Assembly (NCBI GenBank): GCA_015655125.1
Contig: JAATFP010000049.1
Location: forward strand, 20,984 to 84,983
DNA from: Chitinophagales bacterium
GTDB lineage: Bacteria; Bacteroidota; Bacteroidia; Chitinophagales; Chitinophagaceae
Reading direction: 5' to 3'
DNA length: 64,000 bases
Shown: piece by piece, positions 36,519-45,010 of the stretch
Layout: every line of letters begins with the position of its first letter
How positions within the stretch are numbered: the first letter of the stretch is position 1
The notes under the pieces: model-generated
What the model saw: only the letters and a program-made list of their open reading frames with translations
Told to the model about the DNA's origin: nothing
Databases searched by the model: none
Made by a program: the position numbers and the translations under genes

Positions 36519-37850
36519 ATGATACATCTCAGAAAATGTGTTGCAGGAATTCTTTGCCTGTCACTTTTTACCGCCTGTTCCAAGAGCAGCGACAGCGTGG
36601 ATACCACACAGCCGCCGGTAACGCCACCGGTAGTAACGCCGGTGACTGATACTGCTCTTACAAAAACGGCACATCTCGAAAAACTAAGTGTACCTGTTTC
36701 TTTCGTTAATGGTGAAAAGGCCATCGGGGTATACATTTATTCCGATGCGCCTTTCTATACGCCCGTGGAGGCCACCGGAGAAGGGTTCACCTGCGTGGAT
36801 GACGTGGCACGCGCCGCCTTGTATTACACCCGCAGTTATGCTTTCGCAACCGATACAGCTATACAAAACAGGGCATTTGGAATGATAAAGTTTGTATTGA
36901 ACATGCAGTCGGACAATGGATATTTCTATAATTTTTTGCAAACCGACGGCTCGATCAATCAATACGGCATCACCAGCGTCAATCAGCCAAAATGGTGGAG
37001 CTGGCGCGCATTGCAGGTTTTAGCCGAAGGCGTTAACGTTGTTCGCACAAAAGATGCAACACTTGCGGGTCGTATGGGCGCGGCTGTAAATAAATTGGTA
37101 GCTGCCATTAAAACAGATCTTGTTGATCGTCCGCAGGTATTTTCACAAGTGGATGGAATCGACGTTCCGCAATGGTTGCCGGAAGGTGCCGACCAGGCGT
37201 CAACGCTGATATTGGGGCTTGTTCCGTATTGCCGTAATTCCGGTGATGCCGTTATTAGAACTTTCATACAAAAACTGGCCGATGGTATTGTGGCGTCGCA
37301 ATCGGGTAGTGCCACACAATTTCCTTATGGCGCATTTCTGAGCGCTTCTACTACCTGGCACGCGTATGGGAACGACCAGGCCCATGCATTATTTACAGCG
37401 GGTGCCTTTTTAAACGATGCGTCGTATGTGGCAAGTGCCAAAAAAGAAGTGGATAATTTTTACCCGTGGTTACTTACGAGCGGAATGAAGAGTTCGTTCC
37501 AGGTGAAATTGGTAAACAATGTACTCACAGGATATAACCAAAAAGATTTCGAGCAGATTGCGTATGGTATCCGCCCGATGGTATTTGCAGCCATTGATGC
37601 GTATGCTGTTACCGGTGATGAAAGGTATTCGGACATGGCAGGACACCTGGGTGCTTGGTTGCTCGGAAACAATGTGGCTTCGGAAAATATGTATTCCGTT
37701 TCTACAGGAATATGTTTTGATGCAATCGCCGCGCCGGCAAACGTAAATAAAAATTCCGGCGCAGAATCTACGGTGGAAGCTTTGCTCACGATGCAACAAA
37801 TTACCAACTACACGACGGTACGTACCGCTTTGAACCGATACAAAAGGTAA
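36519..37850 (+). CDS. predicted alpha/alpha-toroid lipoprotein, candidate polysaccharide-cleaving enzyme
   Basis: I cannot assign this 443-aa protein to a named family. It has a lipobox (LFTACSKSS, C20), a Pro/Thr/Val-rich linker (about 27-45) and then about 395 residues of repeated helical hairpins with aromatic-rich ends. Examples are CVDDVARAALYYTRSYAF (D94, D95, R98), WWSWRALQVLAEG, WHAYGNDQAHALFTAGAF and a closing TVEALLTMQQI. The pattern suits an (alpha/alpha)6 barrel as in GH8/GH76/GH88 and epimerases. The DD-x-A-R motif resembles one I associate with helical domains found near GH130 proteins. The surface anchor, the acidic pairs and the place between the LamG lipoprotein and GH130 make it a candidate endo-acting enzyme. 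The fold and function are inferred. Confidence 0.6.
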   Translation: MIHLRKCVAGILCLSLFTACSKSSDSVDTTQPPVTPPVVTPVTDTALTKTAHLEKLSVPVSFVNGEKAIGVYIYSDAPFYTPVEATGEGFTCVDDVARAALYYTRSYAFATDTAIQNRAFGMIKFVLNMQSDNGYFYNFLQTDGSINQYGITSVNQPKWWSWRALQVLAEGVNVVRTKDATLAGRMGAAVNKLVAAIKTDLVDRPQVFSQVDGIDVPQWLPEGADQASTLILGLVPYCRNSGDAVIRTFIQKLADGIVASQSGSATQFPYGAFLSASTTWHAYGNDQAHALFTAGAFLNDASYVASAKKEVDNFYPWLLTSGMKSSFQVKLVNNVLTGYNQKDFEQIAYGIRPMVFAAIDAYAVTGDERYSDMAGHLGAWLLGNNVASENMYSVSTGICFDAIAAPANVNKNSGAESTVEALLTMQQITNYTTVRTALNRYKR

Positions 37851-37881
37851 ATGCCGCTGATGCGGAACTAAATTTTTTTTA

Positions 37882-38946
37882 ATGAAAGATATCGCAAAAC
37901 GTTTTGAAGGTAATCCCTTGCTGTCACCCGCTGATCTTAAACCCAGTATCGACGGACTTGAAATAGCCTGTTTGCTCAATCCGGGCGTTTTCGAATACGA
38001 TGGAAAAACATGGCTGCTGGTGCGTGTAGCAGAAAGGCCAAAGCAAACGGACGATGTTATTTCTTTTCCTATTCTCACCAAAAGCGGCGGAATGGAGATC
38101 ATGAAAATCCCGGCCAACGATCCCGAACTGGATGCAAGCGATGCGCGCGTGATCAATTACAAGGGGCTTGATTATCTCACCACGTTATCGCACTTACGAT
38201 TGTTATGCAGCGATGATGGTAAGAATTTTTATCAACCCGAAGGATATCCTTTGTTAACCGGAGAAGGCATTTTGCAAACATTTGGAATTGAAGATTGCCG
38301 CGTTACCAGGCTCGAAGAAAAGTATCACCTGACTTTTACCGCCGTGTCGGATAATGGCGTGGGCGTTGGACTGCGGACGACAACGGACTGGAAAAATTTT
38401 GACTCGCATGGAATGATGTTGCCGCCGCACAATAAGGATTGTGCCATTTTTGAGGAAAAGATCAATGGAAAATATTACGCGCTTCACCGTCCGAGCAGCG
38501 TAGATATCGGTGGAAATTTTATCTGGATAGCGTCCTCCCCTGATGGTATTCATTGGGGCGATCACCGCTGCATCATCAAAACGAGAAAGGATAAATGGGA
38601 CAGCAAAAGGGTAGGTGCGGGCGCTGCGCCGATTAAAACGGATAAAGGATGGCTCGAGATCTATCATGGTGCCAATGCAGATCATCAATATTGTTTAGGT
38701 GCATTTCTTATGGATATTGATGATCCTACAAAAGTGATCGCGCGAACAAATGATGCGATCATGATACCGGAAGCTCCTTACGAGCTGACAGGTTTTTTTG
38801 GAAATGTTGTATTTACAAACGGCCATGTTGTTCAACCCGATGGTGATACCATTACCGTTTATTATGGTGCCTCGGATGAATTCGTTTGCGGGGCAGATTT
38901 TTCGCTGAAGGATATTTTTTCATTATTAAAATCCGATCATGTCTAA
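37882..38946 (+). CDS. GH130 beta-mannoside phosphorylase/hydrolase
   Basis: This 354-aa protein has no signal peptide and so is cytoplasmic. It has the five-bladed propeller features of GH130: NPGVFEYDGKTWLLVRVAER, FGIEDCRVTRLEEKYHLTFTA (the ED pair holds the catalytic Asp), PPHNKDCAIFEEKINGKYYALHRP, KRVGAGAAPIKTDKGWLEIYHG and VYYGASDEF. GH130 enzymes phosphorolyse beta-mannosides (Man-beta-1,4-Glc, Man-beta-1,4-GlcNAc, beta-1,2-mannobiose), and a few hydrolyse them. Retention of the HRP, K and YHG groups, which in phosphorylases surround phosphate, favours phosphorolysis. It overlaps the MFS gene by 8 bp (ATGTCTAA), implying translational coupling: the carrier imports what this enzyme splits. 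Confidence 0.9.
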   Translation: MKDIAKRFEGNPLLSPADLKPSIDGLEIACLLNPGVFEYDGKTWLLVRVAERPKQTDDVISFPILTKSGGMEIMKIPANDPELDASDARVINYKGLDYLTTLSHLRLLCSDDGKNFYQPEGYPLLTGEGILQTFGIEDCRVTRLEEKYHLTFTAVSDNGVGVGLRTTTDWKNFDSHGMMLPPHNKDCAIFEEKINGKYYALHRPSSVDIGGNFIWIASSPDGIHWGDHRCIIKTRKDKWDSKRVGAGAAPIKTDKGWLEIYHGANADHQYCLGAFLMDIDDPTKVIARTNDAIMIPEAPYELTGFFGNVVFTNGHVVQPDGDTITVYYGASDEFVCGADFSLKDIFSLLKSDHV

Positions 38947-40234
38947 CAAATTACAAATAGAGATTGACCATTTTAAAAGTCAGCCGCGTAACTTTCGCAT
39001 ACTTATTTTTGTGAACATGATCTATGCACTCGTGCTGCCGGTGATCGATACATTCATGGCTGCCTATATTATGCGAAGCACACATGGCGACCTTACTAAA
39101 GTGGTAATCTACCAACTGACAATCTACACCGGAATTCCACTTACGTTTTTATTGAATGGTTTTTTATTACAGCATTTTAATATCCGTAAGTTATATTCTG
39201 CCGGAATGATGCTCAGCGGCATTTCGATGATTTATATGATGTCGTTGTCGGAATTAAATGTAGTGGGCCTGGCAGTGGCAGGATTTATCATGGGACTTAG
39301 TTTCGGATTTTACTGGTCTAATCGCGACGTGCTTGCGCTCGCCATCACAAATGATTCCAACAGGAACTATTATTACGGGATGGAAACTTTGTTTTATACG
39401 ATCATTGCCGTGGTGGTACCCATTGCCATAGGTTTTTTTATAGATTCAAAAACAACTCCTGCATCCAAACAATCGGCATATGTAATGATCACCGGTGTAG
39501 TGTTTGGAATAACGGTATTGGCGTCTGTTGTGTGTTTCAGGGGAACCTTTCAAAATCCCGCACAGAAAAAATATGTCTTCTTCAGGTTCCATCCACTTTG
39601 GTATAAATTACTTACACTCGCATCCTTGAAGGGCCTGGCACAAGGTTTTTTAGTAACCGCGCCCGCCATGTTGATATTGAAATTTTTTGGTAACGAAGGA
39701 GCCCTGGGATCCGCAACATCGATAGGTGCGGTGATTGCAGCTATCATCATGTATGTGCTGGGGCGTATTTCGAAGCCGTCTGACAGGATAAAGATATTTG
39801 CAGCCGGATTATTATTGTTCGCAGTCGGCGCAGCCATCAACGGAGTTTTATACAGCCAGCTCGGTGTGGTGATATTTATTTTGATGTTACTGATTGCCAA
39901 GCCCCTGATGGATCTTGCTTATTTTCCGATTCAGTTCCAGGTGATAGATATAGTTTCCAGGATCGAAAAACGAAGTGAGTTTGCTTACATCCTCAATCAT
40001 GAAGCAGGGTTATATATTGGCCGGTTCCTTGGTGCTGCAACATTCCTGGTAATGGCCAAATATGGTTCTGCCGATATCGCATTGCGATATGCTGTGGTAA
40101 TCATCGGCGTTTTGCAATTGTGTTCTATTTTTGTGGGCAGGAAAATTATTGCACAAGGAAAAATAATCATGCCGGAATCGGAAAGGCAATCGAAAGAAGA
40201 AGTAGTGGGGAAAGTGGCTGAAGTGATAGCCTAG
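38939..40234 (+). CDS. MFS sugar transporter of the PUL (YQGE-like)
   Basis: This 431-aa inner-membrane carrier has about 12 transmembrane helices (for example RILIFVNMIYALVLPVIDTF, VGLAVAGFIMGLSFGFYW and LLLFAVGAAINGVLY). It has a central loop with basic residues and the segment SNRDVLALAITNDSNRNYY after helix 4. The sequence fits the YQGE-type MFS group of Bacteroidota. Its start codon lies inside the last codons of the GH130 gene. It would import the oligosaccharide released in the periplasm for phosphorolysis by GH130. Substrate is deduced from the coupling only. Confidence 0.85.
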   Translation: MSNKLQIEIDHFKSQPRNFRILIFVNMIYALVLPVIDTFMAAYIMRSTHGDLTKVVIYQLTIYTGIPLTFLLNGFLLQHFNIRKLYSAGMMLSGISMIYMMSLSELNVVGLAVAGFIMGLSFGFYWSNRDVLALAITNDSNRNYYYGMETLFYTIIAVVVPIAIGFFIDSKTTPASKQSAYVMITGVVFGITVLASVVCFRGTFQNPAQKKYVFFRFHPLWYKLLTLASLKGLAQGFLVTAPAMLILKFFGNEGALGSATSIGAVIAAIIMYVLGRISKPSDRIKIFAAGLLLFAVGAAINGVLYSQLGVVIFILMLLIAKPLMDLAYFPIQFQVIDIVSRIEKRSEFAYILNHEAGLYIGRFLGAATFLVMAKYGSADIALRYAVVIIGVLQLCSIFVGRKIIAQGKIIMPESERQSKEEVVGKVAEVIA

Positions 40235-40346
40235 GGCAACTGATAAATATTAAAAATTAACGGGTTATCCTTTTTGTTTTCTGGTTTAAATTTAAATAAT
40301 TATCAGCTGTTAATTATTAATTGCTGCTTTTTTAAAAGGTTTCTAC

Positions 40347-42044
40347 ATGAAGAAATTCAATATCATCTTACTCTTTCTTCTTTCCACCGCTGCTTTTGCG
40401 CAGCCCGGCCAAAAAAATATTCCGCGCGTGGATGCGATGGCCGATGTGCCAAAACCCTTGAAAATAATAGATTATAGGGCGCTCGCTTTAAAATTTGACA
40501 GAACCATTTATGATTTTAACGCAAAGGGGAAATTCTGGCCAATGATCTGGATAGACAGCAGCAACAGGAACTTTGCGCAACCCGTTGCCGGTATCTATAC
40601 TGCAGTAGGGGACGTGAGACAGGGGCCGCAAAACAATAAAGGTATTTTCCACGAAGCCCTTGCTACCATGGGAGCCGTGATGGGTGCAAGCCTGGTAGGA
40701 ATTGATAAAAGCAAACAAAAGTATAATTACGTAGGCATGTTGAAAAACTATTTCAACAAGGAAACGGGTTGGAACATCATGATGAACAATACCTGTCCCG
40801 AAGTAGCGTTGCTTGGCGGCGGTTATGGACGCGACTGGTGGTACGATGTGTATCCGAATGTATTGTTTTATGCCATCTGCGATATGTATCCCGATGAACC
40901 CGGTTTTACGGATATCGCTAAAACGATTGCAGATAAATTTTACGCCGCAGATTCCATTCTAAATGGAAATTATGAATGGTCGTTTTTTGATTACGGAAAG
41001 ATGGCTCCTATGAAAAATAATATCTGTACGCAACCGGATGTTGCTGCGGGCCACGCGTGGGTGTTGTATGCTGCATACAAAAAATTCGGCGATGATCGCT
41101 ATTTGAAGGGAGCGATAAGTGCACTAAATGCTTTGCAGGCACAATCCAAAAATCCAACCTATGAAGTATTGATGCCATTTGGTGCCTATTTAAGTGCAAG
41201 AATAAATGCGGAACAGCACAAGCAATACGATATGAACAAGATGCTCAGCTGGAGCTTCGACGGAACGCCGCTATGCCGCGAAGGGTGGGGCGTGCTGGCA
41301 GGAAACTGGAACGGGATCGATATTTCGGGGATCGTGGGAAGTACCGTTGATCATGGAGGCTATGGCTTCCTGATGAACACTTATGATTTTGCATGGCCGC
41401 TTGTGCCGATGGTTCGTTATGATAAATGGTATGCAAAAGCAATCGGGAAATGGATGCTCAATGCAGCCAATGCCGCAAGATTTTTTTACCCGGCTTATAT
41501 GCCAAGGGAACACCAGGTGATACCCGAACTTGCCAAGGTTACCAAAGGTGTAATCGGTTATGAAGGAATGATCAAACAATCTTCGTATAAAAAATATGAA
41601 CACCTGAAAGGGCCGGTGGCACAGGGTGATGGCCCGCTATGGGTGGCAGACAAAAATCCTCCGGAATCACAATTCAGTGTTTATGGAAGCGGGCATGTGG
41701 GGATATTCGGAAGCATTATCAAGACAACGAATGTTAGGGGAATTTTGCAACTCGACCTGCTGGCTACAGATTTTTATCACGCAAAAGCTTATCCGTCTTA
41801 TTTATATTACAACCCTTTTAAAAATAATAAAACTATTTCTGTAAATGTTGGTGCTAAAAGCACAGATGTTTATAATACGCTTACATCGTCTTTCATCGCC
41901 CGCAACGTATCGGGAAAAATAAATGTTTCTTTGGCCCCGGAAAACGCAGCTGTATTGATCTTTACACCACCGTCCGGCAAACAGAGTTATGAAGGGAAGC
42001 AATTGTTGATAGATGGTATTGTGGTTGACTACAGCGCAAAATAG
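40347..42044 (+). CDS. secreted protein of unassigned family, predicted alpha/alpha-toroid, last gene of the PUL
   Basis: I do not recognise this 565-aa family. A signal peptide (IILLFLLSTAAFAQPGQ) is followed by about 420 residues of helical hairpins. These have glycosidase-like aromatic motifs, such as GGGYGRDWWYDVYPNVLFY, AGHAWVLYAAYKKFGDDRY, REGWGVLAGNWNGIDISG, DHGGYGFLMNTYDFAWPLV and AARFFYPAYMPREHQ. A beta-rich C-terminal domain follows (about 470-565, starting FGSIIKTTNVRGI). This arrangement resembles (alpha/alpha)6-barrel-plus-beta-sheet polysaccharide lyases and glycosidases. There is no lipobox, so it is periplasmic. The 112-bp gap from the MFS gene has no terminator. It is a candidate exo- or oligosaccharide-acting enzyme of the locus. 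Confidence 0.6.
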   Translation: MKKFNIILLFLLSTAAFAQPGQKNIPRVDAMADVPKPLKIIDYRALALKFDRTIYDFNAKGKFWPMIWIDSSNRNFAQPVAGIYTAVGDVRQGPQNNKGIFHEALATMGAVMGASLVGIDKSKQKYNYVGMLKNYFNKETGWNIMMNNTCPEVALLGGGYGRDWWYDVYPNVLFYAICDMYPDEPGFTDIAKTIADKFYAADSILNGNYEWSFFDYGKMAPMKNNICTQPDVAAGHAWVLYAAYKKFGDDRYLKGAISALNALQAQSKNPTYEVLMPFGAYLSARINAEQHKQYDMNKMLSWSFDGTPLCREGWGVLAGNWNGIDISGIVGSTVDHGGYGFLMNTYDFAWPLVPMVRYDKWYAKAIGKWMLNAANAARFFYPAYMPREHQVIPELAKVTKGVIGYEGMIKQSSYKKYEHLKGPVAQGDGPLWVADKNPPESQFSVYGSGHVGIFGSIIKTTNVRGILQLDLLATDFYHAKAYPSYLYYNPFKNNKTISVNVGAKSTDVYNTLTSSFIARNVSGKINVSLAPENAAVLIFTPPSGKQSYEGKQLLIDGIVVDYSAK

Positions 42045-42065
42045 CTTATTTGATAATTTTACAGG

Positions 42066-42202
42066 TTACTGCCCATCAAAAATAAATCCGGATAATAATT
42101 CGCTCTTGTGTATGTTTCGACAAGCTCAACATGACAGAAAGCTGTCAGTCTGAGCTTGTCGAAGACCGATTGCATAGCAAATTCAGATCTAATAGCACAA
42201 CG
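42066..42202. repeat. palindromic element (REPIN/MITE-like), copy 3, reverse orientation
   Basis: Read on the minus strand it starts CGTTGTGCTATTAGATCTGA and contains TCTTCGACAAGCTCAGACTG then CTGTCATGTTGAGCTTGTCG, as in copy 2. The far end (GTTACTGCCCAT at 42066-42077 on +) is decayed. 137 bp, just after the PUL. Confidence 0.7.
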
Positions 42203-42208
42203 CTTTAA

Positions 42209-42246
42209 TTTAAAAATATCTAAAGCCGCCTCGAGGTGGCTTTAGA
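42209..42246 (-). terminator. Rho-independent terminator of the DinB gene
   Basis: TCTAAAGCCGCCTC/GAGGTGGCTTTAGA (42219-42246) is a 14-bp near-perfect palindrome. On the minus strand it is followed by TATTTTTAAATT, one base after the DinB stop codon. Confidence 0.8.
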
Positions 42247-42247
42247 C

Positions 42248-42766
42248 TTAAATGCCGGTTTGAGCATTTACAAGGATCTTTACCGTTACGCGAAGCTGGC
42301 CCAGGTGCCGCATCGTATGTTCTGCAGCGTGTACCAGCAAGCCGATTACGGTAGTAGGAAGGCGCTTTCTTCCGATGGGCATCGGTTCTGTCAAAGTATC
42401 TTCTTTTGTGTTGTTTAATTGCATCATAGCAATATCTACCTGGTTGTTGAACCTGGATATAAGACCCGCTACGGAAAGATCCGGGTTGGGAGAGATGTCT
42501 TCAGTAGCCAGTTCTATAAGCTGTTTTTCCGACAGCATCTCATTTCTGGCATACGTGAAAACCCTGTCGAGTACACCCGACAGATGCTGCAGATGAAAGC
42601 CGGCGGAGGCAACACCAGCAGGTCTTTTCCAAAGTATTTCATCCGTTATCTCACGCGACAGTTCTGCAATTTCTTCCCGTGCCTGCAATAATGCGTGTGC
42701 CACAGGTTGCAATAATGGCGGGATCCCATCCACTGGTCCGCGTTGCCATACTTCAAGTATTGCCAT
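42248..42766 (-). CDS. DinB-family protein
   Basis: This 172-aa cytoplasmic four-helix-bundle protein has the DinB/YfiT metal-binding histidines in HLQHLSGVLDRV and HAAEHTMRHLGQL. The superfamily includes thiol transferases (bacillithiol, mycothiol) and DNA-damage-induced proteins; the thiol used here is unknown. I chose the ATG at 42764-42766. The frame extends 30 codons further, with another ATG at 42793, but that part is poor in protein character. It ends directly at a strong terminator. It is convergent with the PUL. Confidence 0.85.
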   Translation of the reverse strand: MAILEVWQRGPVDGIPPLLQPVAHALLQAREEIAELSREITDEILWKRPAGVASAGFHLQHLSGVLDRVFTYARNEMLSEKQLIELATEDISPNPDLSVAGLISRFNNQVDIAMMQLNNTKEDTLTEPMPIGRKRLPTTVIGLLVHAAEHTMRHLGQLRVTVKILVNAQTGI

Positions 42767-43017
42767 AATTTTTGAGTTGAAAGTTATCATATTATGATCA
42801 AACAATTTTAAAAGTAGGATTTTGTGTGGTAGCCTATCGTTAATATAACGCACCATGAAGGAATTATTGATACGGAAATTTTAAATGCGCCGTGGTTCTA
42901 TCATATATTTATGTGCTTTTAATATCGGAACAATTACTTTCGGAATATCCCGGTATATTTATTGTCGTTGACCGTTAAGCATTGTTCCCAATTAATTTAA
43001 AAGGTAAATATTCTATA

Positions 43018-43491
43018 ATGGCAGAGATATTACAAAAGGGTGAAAAAGCACCGTCATTTAAATTGTATGCAACTCCCGATCAGAAACTGGCGCTTGATGA
43101 ACTGAAAGGAAAAAATGTGATCCTGGCTTTTTATCCGGCAGACTGGAGCCCGGTGTGCAGCGACCAGATGGCGCTATACAACGAGATGCGCGAATTTTTC
43201 GCTAAGCTGAATGCGCAGGTAATCGGTATTTCTGTCGACAGCAAATGGTGCCATCTTGCTTTTGGCGATAACCGGAAAATTAAATTTCCATTGCTTGCAG
43301 ATTTTGAACCGAAGGGACAAGTGTCAAAGTTATATGGCGCCTACAATGAAGCAGAGGGACAGAGCAGGCGGGCGCTTTTTGTGATCGATGCGGAAGGCGT
43401 TGTTCAATGGAGTTACCTTGCCCCCGATGGCATCAATCCCGGTGCCGACGGTATTGTGGAAGCGTTGGAAAAAATCGGGAATGATAAGTGA
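43018..43491 (+). CDS. peroxiredoxin (AhpC/TSA type)
   Basis: This 157-aa cytoplasmic thiol peroxidase has the peroxidatic cysteine C47 in FYPADWSPVCSDQM, where most relatives have TxxC preceded by P. It also has the following ISVDSKWCHLAF and a C-terminal APDGINPGADGIVEAL. A possible resolving Cys is in KWCH. It would reduce hydrogen peroxide or organic hydroperoxides. I chose the ATG at 43018 over a TTG at 42982. It is followed 93 bp later by a cytoplasmic DsbA-like protein, which could be a redox partner. Confidence 0.9.
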   Translation: MAEILQKGEKAPSFKLYATPDQKLALDELKGKNVILAFYPADWSPVCSDQMALYNEMREFFAKLNAQVIGISVDSKWCHLAFGDNRKIKFPLLADFEPKGQVSKLYGAYNEAEGQSRRALFVIDAEGVVQWSYLAPDGINPGADGIVEALEKIGNDK

Positions 43492-43584
43492 GTCAATCGT
43501 AAAAGTAATAGCATTTTCACTTTTGATTATTTGAAATTTTATGCACCTGGCGCCTTAGCGGCACGGGTGCGCAAAAAATAAGCT

Positions 43585-44112
43585 ATGTCAAAATTAAAGC
43601 CACCTGTTTCTGATTACGACCAATCAATTGGTGACCCTGGTTCCCCGATTGTTTTGGTTGAATTTGGCGACTATCAATGTCCGCACTGCGGCCATGCTCA
43701 TCCACTGGTCAATCGTTTACTGAAGGAGAAAGGTGGAGAATTTCTTTTCGTGTTTCGTAATTTTCCCTTGCAGGAAGTTCATCCCGCCTCTCGTGCCGCC
43801 GCTCATGTTGCCGAAGCGGCCGGTTTACAGGGTAAGTTCTGGGAAATGCACAACCTTATTTTTGACAACCAGGATCTGTTGGACGATGAAGGTATTTTCG
43901 CTGATTTTGCAAACCAGCTTGGACTTGATTCAGAACAACTAATGAGAGATATGGACAGCGACGATATACAGGAAAAAGTAGCGACGGACTTTGAAAGCGG
44001 TATCAGGAGCGGTGTTAACGGAACCCCCACCTTTTTCATAAATGGCACCATCGCAGATTACGAGAGGACCTACGAATCGCTTATGAAGATGATCGAAGAT
44101 GCCGGCCAGTAG
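43585..44112 (+). CDS. DsbA-family thioredoxin-fold protein, cytoplasmic
   Basis: This 175-aa protein has the CPHC active site (C32, C35) in FGDYQCPHCGHAH, a helical insertion (about 65-125) and the cis-Pro loop VNGTPTFFIN. This is the FrnE/DsbA-like thioredoxin_4 layout. There is no signal peptide, so unlike DsbA it should work in the cytoplasm, possibly as a reductase or isomerase in oxidative stress. It is on the same strand as the peroxiredoxin, 93 bp apart, with no terminator between them. Confidence 0.88.
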   Translation: MSKLKPPVSDYDQSIGDPGSPIVLVEFGDYQCPHCGHAHPLVNRLLKEKGGEFLFVFRNFPLQEVHPASRAAAHVAEAAGLQGKFWEMHNLIFDNQDLLDDEGIFADFANQLGLDSEQLMRDMDSDDIQEKVATDFESGIRSGVNGTPTFFINGTIADYERTYESLMKMIEDAGQ

Positions 44113-44284
44113 ATTTTTGCCAATATCAATGTTTTAAATTCCTGGTGATTTGGTGGAGTTGTCTTTGATCTTTTCCGCCAGCTTGTTGATCGATTCCAGC
44201 ATAGGTTCTATCTCTTTCCCGTGCGAATTTTGTTAGATTTATTTTTAATATTACATCACGTTATCGTTAATGACAATTTAGTGT

Positions 44285-44962
44285 ATGCCATCTAAGAAAA
44301 AGAAAAAAGGAAATATCATTCTCAGGATGTACCCACTTCAACGGCTAAGCATAAGCGCCTTGTTTGCCGCCGCCGCGATTTTTTTCGTGGCCCGTTATAG
44401 CCAGGGTATTTTATTTTTGATCATGGTAGGTTGGATCGTGTTTTCCATCGTTTTTCTTACCATGAGCTGGATTGTTCTCTTTAAAAGGTCGATCGGAGAA
44501 ATCAGGGAGATCGCTTCCGGCGAAGATGGAAATAGATATTTTGTTTCGGCTATGGTACTCATTTCATCTTTCGCAGGAATGGTTACTGTATTGATTTTGA
44601 TGTTGTCCAGGGATAGCCAGCAGGCCTTTTTTCTCCCGGTTGCAATTGCCGGAATGCTGTTGTCCTGGATTATGGTGCATACCGTTTTTACTTTTCACTA
44701 CGCCCATAAATACTATGATTCTCCAGCAGAAAAGGGCAGCGCCATAAAAGGCGGTTTGCAATTTCCCGATGAACCCCAACCCGACTATATCGATTTTGCC
44801 TATTTTTCATTCGTGATCGGTTGTACTTTTCAGGTGTCCGACGTAAGTATCACATCTCGAAACATCAGGCGGCTGGCACTTCTTCATGGATTACTGGCTT
44901 TTGTACTTAACACTTTTGTGGTAGCGCTCACAATTAATATCATCGCGGGTTTGAAGAAATAG
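44285..44962 (+). CDS. DUF1345 membrane protein
   Basis: This 225-aa inner-membrane protein has a Lys-rich N-terminus (SKKKKKG) and about five transmembrane helices. The DUF1345 signature is IMVHTVFTFHYAHKYY, then DYIDFAYFSFVIGCTFQVSDV, then LLHGLLAFVLNTFVVALTIN. The family has no known function. It lies 48 bp upstream of a secreted alpha/beta hydrolase on the same strand, so the two may be co-transcribed. Confidence 0.88.
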   Translation: MPSKKKKKGNIILRMYPLQRLSISALFAAAAIFFVARYSQGILFLIMVGWIVFSIVFLTMSWIVLFKRSIGEIREIASGEDGNRYFVSAMVLISSFAGMVTVLILMLSRDSQQAFFLPVAIAGMLLSWIMVHTVFTFHYAHKYYDSPAEKGSAIKGGLQFPDEPQPDYIDFAYFSFVIGCTFQVSDVSITSRNIRRLALLHGLLAFVLNTFVVALTINIIAGLKK

Positions 44963-45010
44963 GTTTATTAAAAATATTTCAACGCGTTCATTAAATCCTC
45001 ATTTTAAAAA

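Noticed and set aside
44134..44232. 33-codon open stretch on - (helical sequence ending KDNSTKSPGI) between the DsbA-like and DUF1345 genes
   Set aside because: It reads like the C-terminal end of a helical protein, but it is too short to tell a relic from chance.
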